Below, in pieces: positions 17,985-26,652 of a DNA stretch of 62,580 bases. Source of the stretch: Streptomyces griseicoloratus (lineage in GTDB: Bacteria; Actinomycetota; Actinomycetes; Streptomycetales; Streptomycetaceae); NCBI RefSeq assembly GCF_014534645.1, contig NZ_JACVQF010000212.1:1-62580 (forward strand), in the 5' to 3' direction. Numbering within the stretch: the first letter of the stretch is position 1; the number at the start of each line of letters is the position of its first letter. A program made the translations under genes and the position numbers. The notes under the pieces were generated by a model. It had not been told where the DNA came from. It did not search any database and was given only the letters and a program-made list of their open reading frames with translations.

Positions 17985-18965
17985 GTGAACACCCCCGACC
18001 TTCCCATCGCCTCCGCCGGAGGCTGCGGCGACGGCTGCGCCTGCGGCGCGGACAACGACGAAGAGATCTACCTGGAGTGCGGCCTGGACCCCGCGCTCGC
18101 GGCCCTGCTCGTGAACGCCGGACTCGACCCCGTGGAGGTCGAGGACATCGCGAACGTCGCCATCCAGGAGGACCTGGCCCACGGCGTCGACGTGACGACG
18201 GTCGCGACCATCCCGGAGGACGCCGTCGCCACCGCCGACTTCACCGCGCGCGAGGCGGGCGTGGCGGCGGGCCTGCGGGTCGCCGAAGCGGTCCTCTCGG
18301 TCGTCTGCACGGACGAGTTCGAGGTGGAACGCCACGTGGAGGACGGCGACCGCGTGGAGGCGGGCCAGAAGCTCCTGTCCGTCACCACCCGCACCCGCGA
18401 CCTCCTCACCGCCGAGCGCAGCGCGCTGAACCTCCTGTGCCGCCTGTCCGGCATCGCGACGGCCACGCGCGCGTGGGCGGACGCCCTGGAGGGCACCAAG
18501 GCCAAGGTCCGCGACACCCGCAAGACGACGCCGGGCCTGCGCTCCCTGGAGAAGTTCGCGGTCCGCTGCGGCGGCGGCGTGAACCACCGCATGTCCCTCT
18601 CCGACGCGGCCCTGGTCAAGGACAACCACGTGGTCGCCGCGGGCGGTGTCGCCGAGGCCTTCAACGCCGTCCGCGAGCGCTTCCCCGACGTCCCCATCGA
18701 GGTCGAGGTCGACACCCTGCACCAGCTGCGCGAGGTCGTGGACGCGGGCGCCGACCTGATCCTGCTGGACAACTTCACGCCCGGCGAGTGCGAGGAGGCG
18801 GTCGCCATCGTGAACGGCCGCGCCGCGCTGGAGGCGTCCGGCCGCCTCACCCTGGACAACGCCAAGGCGTACGCCGACACGGGCGTCGACTACCTGGCGG
18901 TGGGAGCCCTCACCCACTCCTCGCCGATCCTGGACATCGGCCTGGACCTGCGAGCGGCGGAGTAG
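17985..18965 (+). CDS. nadC: Nicotinate-nucleotide pyrophosphorylase (quinolinate phosphoribosyltransferase)
   Basis: 326 residues. It converts quinolinate and PRPP to nicotinate mononucleotide. Diagnostic segments are AERSALNLLCRLSGIAT, VRDTRKTTPGLRSLEKFAV and GGGVNHRMSLSDAALVKDNH, with the C-terminal phosphate loop around YLAVGALTHS. The N-terminus has an odd Cys/Gly-rich patch (GGCGDGCACG) not needed for catalysis. An AGGAG lies 11 bases before the chosen GTG; another GTG at 17976 overlaps the nadB stop and is also possible. Confidence 0.95.
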   Translation: MNTPDLPIASAGGCGDGCACGADNDEEIYLECGLDPALAALLVNAGLDPVEVEDIANVAIQEDLAHGVDVTTVATIPEDAVATADFTAREAGVAAGLRVAEAVLSVVCTDEFEVERHVEDGDRVEAGQKLLSVTTRTRDLLTAERSALNLLCRLSGIATATRAWADALEGTKAKVRDTRKTTPGLRSLEKFAVRCGGGVNHRMSLSDAALVKDNHVVAAGGVAEAFNAVRERFPDVPIEVEVDTLHQLREVVDAGADLILLDNFTPGECEEAVAIVNGRAALEASGRLTLDNAKAYADTGVDYLAVGALTHSSPILDIGLDLRAAE

Positions 18966-18973
18966 GGACGGCC

Positions 18974-19771
18974 ATGCTGCTGACGATCGACGTAGGCAAC
19001 ACGCACACCGTCCTGGGCCTGTTCGACGGCGAGGACATCGTCGAGCACTGGCGCATCTCCACGGACGCGCGCCGCACGGCCGACGAGCTGGCGGTCCTCC
19101 TCCAGGGCCTGATGGGTATGCACCCGCTCCTCGGCGAGGAGCTGGGCGACGGCATCGACGGCATCGCCATCTGTGCCACGGTCCCCTCGGTCCTGCACGA
19201 ACTGCGCGAGGTCACCCGCCGCTACTACGGCGACGTCCCCGCGGTCCTGGTCGAACCGGGCGTCAAGACGGGCGTCCCGATCCTCACCGACCACCCCAAG
19301 GAGGTCGGCGCCGACCGCATCATCAACGCCGTCGCGGCGGTCGAGCTCTACGGCGGCCCGGCGATCGTCGTGGACTTCGGCACGGCGACGACGTTCGACG
19401 CGGTCAGCGCGCGCGGGGAGTACGTCGGCGGGGTCATCGCCCCCGGGATCGAGATCTCCGTCGAGGCGCTCGGCGTCAAGGGCGCGCAGCTCCGCAAGAT
19501 CGAGGTGGCGCGGCCGCGCAGCGTGATCGGCAAGAACACGGTCGAGGCCATGCAGTCGGGCATCGTGTACGGCTTCGCCGGCCAGGTCGACGGGGTCGTC
19601 AACCGCATGGCCCGCGAGCTGGCCTCCGACCCCGACGACGTCACGGTCATCGCGACGGGTGGGCTGGCGCCGATGGTGCTGGGGGAGTCCTCGGTGATCG
19701 ACGAACACGAGCCGTGGCTGACGCTGATGGGCTTGCGACTGGTGTACGAACGAAACGTGTCCCGCATGTGA
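18974..19771 (+). CDS. coaX: Type III pantothenate kinase
   Basis: 265 residues. It phosphorylates pantothenate, the first step from vitamin to CoA. It belongs to the ASKHA superfamily: MLLTIDVGNTHTVLGLFDG is the phosphate-1 loop, GADRIINAVAAVELYGG with VVDFGTATTFDAV are the catalytic and phosphate-2 blocks, and VIATGGLAPMV is the adenosine region. Type III enzymes are not inhibited by CoA. It is the last gene of the operon; panC and coaX together supply CoA, while nadB and nadC supply NAD. Confidence 0.95.
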   Translation: MLLTIDVGNTHTVLGLFDGEDIVEHWRISTDARRTADELAVLLQGLMGMHPLLGEELGDGIDGIAICATVPSVLHELREVTRRYYGDVPAVLVEPGVKTGVPILTDHPKEVGADRIINAVAAVELYGGPAIVVDFGTATTFDAVSARGEYVGGVIAPGIEISVEALGVKGAQLRKIEVARPRSVIGKNTVEAMQSGIVYGFAGQVDGVVNRMARELASDPDDVTVIATGGLAPMVLGESSVIDEHEPWLTLMGLRLVYERNVSRM

Positions 19772-20204
19772 GGTCACCCGGCGTGGGTGCGGGCCGGGGG
19801 CGGGTCGCGCGGCCCGGCGCTGACGGGGTGCCGCCCGCGCCCACCCGTGCCGCCCTGGGGGTACCTCCCAGGCCGTTCAGGCACTGGGGGAGGCACGACT
19901 GCCCGCGGTTGCGCGGAGCCGCAGCCGCGTGCGGCGGGGAGGGGACGTGTCGGGGGGTGTCCGCCCGCAGTGGTTGGCGCGTCAACGCCAGTCAGGTGGT
20001 CACCGACCTATTTCGCGCCGTTCCGGGGACGGACACCCCCCGGCGCGGCCCCGACTCACAGCGCAACCGAATGCGCTACGCGCACCCCCACCGAAGCCCG
20101 CACAGGCCGCCGCCGGCATCCCACCAGCACCACCCACCACCCCCACCCGAGTGGCACCCCCACGCCACACCCACCCGTTATGCCGAGTTTGTCTGATTAG
20201 CGCG
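19772..20204. other. Intergenic region with a dispersed repeat
   Basis: 433 bases without a supported gene. It contains the second copy of the 30-base dispersed repeat plus palindromic GC-rich DNA (for example GCGGAGCCGCAGCCGC around 19914-19930). The rest shows no ribosome binding site, hairpin terminator or motif that I can identify. Confidence 0.5.
19838..19867. repeat. Dispersed repeat, copy 2 (inverted relative to copy 1)
   Basis: An exact 30-base reverse complement of positions 1-30. It is followed by CTCCCAGG...CACTGGGGGAGGCAC, an imperfect inverted repeat (GGGGGTACCTCCCAG against CTGGGGGAGG) that could fold into a hairpin. Confidence 0.7.
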
Positions 20205-20210
20205 TATCGT
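20205..20210 (+). promoter_or_regulatory. Candidate -10 box, leaderless promoter
   Basis: TATCGT followed by six bases and the ATG at 20217. The surrounding DNA (GTCTGATTAGCGCG) is locally AT-richer than its neighbours. Confidence 0.4.
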
Positions 20211-20216
20211 CGCCGC

Positions 20217-20849
20217 ATGCCCACGCCATACGGATCCCGCGGCGGCATGGCGTTCGGCGTGCAGGAGCTGCGTGTGCTCCGACGCGCCCTCGCCCTCGCC
20301 CTCAACCCCAGCCCCGTCTCGGCCGAGGACGTCCAGGACTGCCTACGCCTCGCAGAGTCGCTCGACGAGGCGATGCGGGAGAGCGCGCGGCTGCGCGCCT
20401 TCCTGGTGGCCGACCTCGCCCGCTACCGCGCCGCCCTCCCCGGCACCGCGGTCGGATACCTCACGCTCATGGGCGAGGCACTGGACGCCGGACACCGCCC
20501 CGGCGCGGACGACCTCGCCGCCCTCCGGGCCCTGCGCGGCAACCCCACCGCACAGGCCCTCCTGTCCCGCTGCCGGGCGGACGCCGAGCCCCCCGGGCGC
20601 CCCCGCACGGCCCCCCTCCTCCCCGCCGCCCGCACCCCCCTCCTCGCACTCCCCGGCGGCCGGTCCGACGCGGCTGCCCGGGACGCCGCGAAGCCGGAGA
20701 AGAAGCCCGCCCAGAAGCCCGGCCCCCAGCCCTCCCCGGCGGCTCCCCAGACCCCCAAGCGCCCCATCCCCACCCCCGGCGAGGTCTTCCCCCGCCGCAA
20801 GCCGTCCTCGCCCCCCGCCGGCTCCCGGCACCACCTGGCCGCCGGCTGA
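20217..20849 (+). CDS. Conserved-looking actinobacterial protein, function unknown
   Basis: 210 residues. The first ~125 residues are helical and Ala/Leu-rich (VQELRVLRRALALALN, EDVQDCLRLAESLDEAMRE). The rest is a Pro/Lys/Arg-rich, probably disordered tail ending RHHLAAG. No membrane segment or catalytic motif is visible. The start was chosen because a -10-like TATCGT sits six bases upstream and the preceding reading frame is not credible coding sequence. Confidence 0.6.
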   Translation: MPTPYGSRGGMAFGVQELRVLRRALALALNPSPVSAEDVQDCLRLAESLDEAMRESARLRAFLVADLARYRAALPGTAVGYLTLMGEALDAGHRPGADDLAALRALRGNPTAQALLSRCRADAEPPGRPRTAPLLPAARTPLLALPGGRSDAAARDAAKPEKKPAQKPGPQPSPAAPQTPKRPIPTPGEVFPRRKPSSPPAGSRHHLAAG

Positions 20850-20978
20850 CCCCACGGCCCCACCGGACCCCCGCTCCACCGAACCCCCGCTCCACCGGAC
20901 CCCCGTCCCACCGGCCCCCGCCCCGCCGACCCCGCGGGCCCCACCCCACCCCGCGGCGTCCGGCCCCCGTCCCGTGGC

Positions 20979-20984
20979 TACCCT
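20979..20984 (+). promoter_or_regulatory. Candidate -10 box, leaderless promoter
   Basis: TACCCT followed by six bases and the ATG at 20991. Confidence 0.35.
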
Positions 20985-20990
20985 GGTCCC

Positions 20991-21173
20991 ATGGACTACG
21001 TCTCCGCGCTCCTGCCCCCGGTCGTCATGGCCGCACTCTTCATCGGTGTGATCAGGGTGATCGTGAAGACCCAGGGCGGCGCCAACAAGGCCAAGGAGGA
21101 CGCGGCCGTGGACGCCGCCATCGCACGGGCGGAGGGCGCCCGCCAGGCCGCCACCGCGAACCCCGACGCCTGA
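20991..21173 (+). CDS. Small single-span membrane protein
   Basis: 60 residues. MDYVSALLPPVVMAALFIGV is the start of one transmembrane helix (about 5-25); a charged cytoplasmic tail follows (KAKEDAAVDAAIARAEGARQ). The pattern matches small conserved Streptomyces membrane proteins. Partners and role are unknown. Confidence 0.65.
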   Translation: MDYVSALLPPVVMAALFIGVIRVIVKTQGGANKAKEDAAVDAAIARAEGARQAATANPDA

Positions 21174-21338
21174 CCCTCCCGGCCTCGCCGCGCCGCGCCA
21201 CGCCACCGCTCCACCACCCCACCGCGTACGACTCCACGCACCGCGCCCCACCAGGCCCGCACCCCGAGTCGTACGCCCTTTTTGTGCCCGTTTGCCCTGA
21301 AGATGCCCGCTCGGCACGCCAGTGCCGACATCTCCCAC

Positions 21339-21344
21339 TACTGT
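21339..21344 (+). promoter_or_regulatory. Candidate -10 box upstream of BlaI-like gene
   Basis: TACTGT followed by eight bases and the GTG at 21353; consistent with a near-leaderless transcript. Confidence 0.35.
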
Positions 21345-21352
21345 TCTGAGTT

Positions 21353-21763
21353 GTGCCCCGCCCATTGGGAGAACTCGAAGACGCGGTCATGACGAGGGTG
21401 TGGAAGTGGAACCGCCCGGTGACCGTTCGAGAAGTCCTGGAAGACCTCCAGCAGGAACGGTCCATCGCCTACACCACGGTGATGACCGTTTTGGACAATC
21501 TCCATCAGAAGGGCTGGGTGCGCCGCGAGGCGGAAGGCCGGGCCTATCGATATGAGGCCGTCTCCACCCGCGCCGCCTACGCCGCCGCGCTGATGAACGA
21601 CGCCTGGTCCCAGAGCGACAACCCCGCCGCCGCCCTCGTCGCCTTCTTCGGCATGATGAGCGAGGAACAGCGGCAGGCACTGAGAGACGCCATCCGCATC
21701 GTGCAGGGTCCGGAAACCCCGGGCCCCAACCCCGGCTCGGTACCGGAAGCCGACGGGCGATAG
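21353..21763 (+). CDS. BlaI/MecI/CopY-family transcriptional regulator, orphan
   Basis: 136 residues from a GTG. The winged helix is clear: LGELEDAVMTRVWKWNRPVT, VREVLEDLQQERSIAYTTVM and TVLDNLHQKGWVRREAEGRA, followed by a dimerisation helix. These repressors are usually cleaved by a neighbouring BlaR/MecR-type M56 protease, but no such gene is adjacent. Its TAG stop is also the start of a -10-like TAGCGT for the next gene. Targets are unknown. Confidence 0.85.
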   Translation: MPRPLGELEDAVMTRVWKWNRPVTVREVLEDLQQERSIAYTTVMTVLDNLHQKGWVRREAEGRAYRYEAVSTRAAYAAALMNDAWSQSDNPAAALVAFFGMMSEEQRQALRDAIRIVQGPETPGPNPGSVPEADGR

Positions 21764-21766
21764 CGT
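21761..21766 (+). promoter_or_regulatory. Candidate -10 box overlapping the BlaI-like stop codon
   Basis: TAGCGT; its first three bases are the TAG of the upstream gene. The ATG of the acetyltransferase gene follows six bases later. Confidence 0.35.
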
Positions 21767-21772
21767 CCCCAC

Positions 21773-22282
21773 ATGTCAAAAGCCATCACCGTCCGGCGGG
21801 CCCGCACCAGCGATGTCCCCGCCGTGCGCCGGCTCCTCGACGCCTACGCCCGTGACCGCATCCTGCTCGACAAAGCGACGGTGACCCTTTACGAGGACAT
21901 CCAGGAGTTCTGGGTGGCCGAACGGGACGACAACGCCGAGGTGGTCGGCTGCGGGGCCCTGCACGTGATGTGGGAAGACCTCGCCGAAGTGCGGACTCTC
22001 GCGGTGAAGCCGGGCCTGAAGGGGGCCGGTGTCGGACATCAGTTGCTGGAGAAGTTGCTGCAGACCGCGCGCTGGCTCGGTGTTCGACGTGTTTTCTGTC
22101 TGACCTTCGAAGTGGACTTCTTCGCCAAGCACGGCTTCGTGGAGATCGGAGAGACACCCGTCGACGCGGATGTCTACGCGGAGCTGCTGCGTTCCTATGA
22201 CGAGGGCGTAGCGGAGTTCCTCGGACTCGAACGAGTGAAACCGAACACCTTGGGCAACAGCCGGATGCTTCTGCATCTGTGA
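21773..22282 (+). CDS. argA: N-acetylglutamate synthase, short GNAT form
   Basis: 169 residues. A single GNAT domain: the acetyl-CoA loop is LAVKPGLKGAGVGHQLLEKL (Q/R-x-x-G-x-G/A pattern near residues 75-95), then FCLTFEVDFFAKHGFVEIGE. This matches short actinobacterial ArgA (like Mycobacterium Rv2747) that acetylate glutamate or glutamine for arginine synthesis without an amino-acid-kinase domain. It lies directly after an orphan BlaI-like regulator. Confidence 0.8.
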   Translation: MSKAITVRRARTSDVPAVRRLLDAYARDRILLDKATVTLYEDIQEFWVAERDDNAEVVGCGALHVMWEDLAEVRTLAVKPGLKGAGVGHQLLEKLLQTARWLGVRRVFCLTFEVDFFAKHGFVEIGETPVDADVYAELLRSYDEGVAEFLGLERVKPNTLGNSRMLLHL

Positions 22283-22470
22283 TCGTCGGGCTTCGGCAAG
22301 CCCCGCAAGGGTCCGGAGGCGGATCCGGGCACGCACGCCAGGTTTATTCCGCCGAAGGACCGTGCGCCGGTTCCCTATGTCCGAAACGCGCATCTTTCCC
22401 GTGTGGGGGAGGGCTTCGGGTCTCCACCGGGGGTTTGTGTTTTTCCGGCAAAAGCGGTTTGCTTTCCGAC

Positions 22471-22492
22471 GTACTGCAGTACTGCATATAAC
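22471..22492 (+). promoter_or_regulatory. lsr2 promoter candidate with a 12-base palindrome
   Basis: A perfect palindrome GTACTGCAGTAC (22471-22482) is followed immediately by CTGCA and a strong -10-like TATAAC (22487-22492). The 110 bases upstream of the -10 are unusually AT-rich (GTTTGTGTTTTTCCGGCAAA). The palindrome would occupy the -10/-35 spacer, a position suited to a repressor. Confidence 0.5.
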
Positions 22493-22559
22493 AGGGGACG
22501 GCGATACGGCGGACGCCGACAGACCTCCGGCCCTCAAGTTATCGATGAAAGGAAATCCG

Positions 22560-22895
22560 GTGGCACAGAAGGTTCAGGTCCTTCTTGTCGATGACCTCGA
22601 CGGCGGCGAGGCGGACGAGACCGTGACGTTCGCGTTGGACGGCAAGACGTACGAGATCGATCTCACCACCGCCAATGCGGACAAGCTCCGCGGCCTTCTC
22701 GAGCCTTACGTGAAGGGCGGCCGCCGCACCGGGGGCCGTGCTTCGAGCGGCCGCGGAAAGGCGCGCGCCACTGCGGGTGGCAGCCAGGACACCGCGGCGA
22801 TCCGCGCCTGGGCGAAGGAGCAGGGCCTGGAGGTCAACGACCGCGGTCGTGTTCCCCAGGCCATCCGCGAGGCGTACGAGAAGGCCAACGGCTGA
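22560..22895 (+). CDS. lsr2: Nucleoid-associated protein Lsr2
   Basis: 111 residues from the GTG at 22560, preceded by GAAAGGA eight bases away. It binds and bridges AT-rich DNA and silences foreign and specialised-metabolite genes (H-NS-like role). The N-terminal dimerisation domain is VQVLLVDDLDGGEADETVTF (about 5-24) with the FALDGKTYEIDL sheet. The linker is basic and Gly-rich. The C-terminal DNA-binding domain has IRAWAKEQGLEVNDRGRVPQ, where RGR inserts into the minor groove. Confidence 0.97.
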   Translation: MAQKVQVLLVDDLDGGEADETVTFALDGKTYEIDLTTANADKLRGLLEPYVKGGRRTGGRASSGRGKARATAGGSQDTAAIRAWAKEQGLEVNDRGRVPQAIREAYEKANG

Positions 22896-22945
22896 CCGTC
22901 CGGCCCGCGTGACAGGGCTCCGCACACCCGCACGCCCGCCCGCGT

Positions 22946-23629
22946 TCAGCGCGGCGCACGCGAGGGGACCGGCGGCGGGCCGCACGCGCGCCGCAGTCCG
23001 ACCCGGTGGCACTGCGTCGCCAGCGTGCGCACCAGCCGTACGAGATCGGGAGCGACCCCGTCGCCTCCCACGGCCGACAGCCTCGGCAGCGAGGTCCCGG
23101 CCTCGCACCCCGGCTCGGGGGGCCGCAGCCACACGGCGGCCCCCTGTGAACCGCCGTGGTCCGGAGGAAGCGCCCACGGGCCGGTCGGGCCGCTCGGGTC
23201 GGCCCCGGGGGGCAGGGGCGCGTCGATGAGGCCGCCCGCGCCGACCGCCGTCAGGTCCAGCGCCAGCGATCCCCACTCCAGCCAGTCCAGCAGGCCGGGC
23301 AACTCCTCCGCGCTGCCCGCGGCCACGAGCAGCAGCATACGCTCGCCCCGGACGGCCACCGGAGCGCCGGACCCCGGCCGTCCCGGCGGTCCCAGCCGCC
23401 CCAGCGCCGCATGCCCGGCCTCGGCCGGGACGTCGAGCACGTCGAAGCGGATGCCCGTGTGCAGCCGTACCGGGGATCCGGGCGCGGTGGGCCAGCCGAG
23501 CGCGTTCTCGTACCACCACCGAACCCGCTCCCACGCCCCGCCCGGCACGAGCGGCCGACGGGGGAACGGAACCGCGGTGAACGGGGTCACCGGAGGGGTC
23601 CGGGGGACCGGGGGCGGGGCGCCAGCCAT
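22946..23629 (-). CDS. SCO3374-family protein
   Basis: 227 residues. It has no membrane segment; the central part (GIRFDVLDVPAEAGHAALGR, RMLLLVAAGSAEELPGLLDW, AAVWLRPPEPGCEAG) resembles a degraded bifunctional primase-polymerase N-terminal domain. It sits between lsr2 and clpC, the position I recall for SCO3374 in S. coelicolor. Function is unknown, and catalytic acidic residues of true prim-pol proteins are not obvious. Divergent from clpC. Confidence 0.65.
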   Translation of the reverse strand: MAGAPPPVPRTPPVTPFTAVPFPRRPLVPGGAWERVRWWYENALGWPTAPGSPVRLHTGIRFDVLDVPAEAGHAALGRLGPPGRPGSGAPVAVRGERMLLLVAAGSAEELPGLLDWLEWGSLALDLTAVGAGGLIDAPLPPGADPSGPTGPWALPPDHGGSQGAAVWLRPPEPGCEAGTSLPRLSAVGGDGVAPDLVRLVRTLATQCHRVGLRRACGPPPVPSRAPR

Positions 23630-23734
23630 GCCAGGTGAACCGTCGGACAGGCACTCGGGTTACGCTGGGTGTAGCGGCGACTGCGCAGAGTGTCGGAAGA
23701 GGGGGCGCGTGGGGGTACGGGGAGGCGCAAGGTT

Positions 23735-23751
23735 GTTCGCCCGTAGCGGAG
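23735..23751 (+). promoter_or_regulatory. ClgR-like operator upstream of clpC
   Basis: GTTCGC-CCGTA-GCGGAG resembles the actinobacterial ClgR box (GTTCGC, 5-6 bases, GCGAAC), with two mismatches in the right arm. ClgR activates clp and lon genes in Streptomyces. The site is 308 bases before the clpC ATG, so the promoter would have to lie well upstream with a long 5' leader. The rest of 23630-24058 holds no supported gene; a GTCCC/GGGAC hairpin occurs near 23977-23993. Confidence 0.35.
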
Positions 23752-24058
23752 TGAACCGGTGCGCGCGGCATGGAGTGTCAGTCCCCGCGGGTAAGACATC
23801 CCTAGTGGGAGGGGGCGACCCGCGGAACAGGCCGTCTCACGTTCGCCATCGGCGTACTGGCGAGTGGGGTAACTGCCTGGCCTGCGGGAACATCGTCTCG
23901 CACCATCGGGTTGGAGCAGATGTCGGCGTTCGGGGTCAGGAGGCCATCGACGGTGTCGGCAGTTGGAATGAGCGGTCCCCGCTTGCGGGACTAAGCTGCG
24001 GAAGGACAGGGAGGGGAAGTTCCCCTTACTGCCTGACCGCTCTGAGGAGCGATTAACG

Positions 24059-26584
<2,526 letters not shown>

Positions 26585-26602
26585 CCCTCCGGGGTGAGCC
26601 GA

Positions 26603-26646
26603 GAAAGGGGCTGCTCCGGGACTTAGGTCCCGGGGCAGCCCCTTTC
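26603..26646. terminator. Bidirectional terminator between clpC and the NACHT gene
   Basis: A 20-base-pair stem (GAAAGGGGCTGC...GCAGCCCCTTTC with CCGGGAC/GTCCCGG inside) closes a TTAG loop, with one G-T wobble. It separates convergent clpC and the NLR-like gene. Confidence 0.85.
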
Positions 26647-26652
26647 GCTGTC

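Noticed and set aside
23630-24056. A Cys-rich reading frame (GCSGDCAECRKRG...) just upstream of clpC
   Set aside because: It has no ribosome binding site or plausible start, runs through the clpC promoter zone, and its composition changes along the frame.
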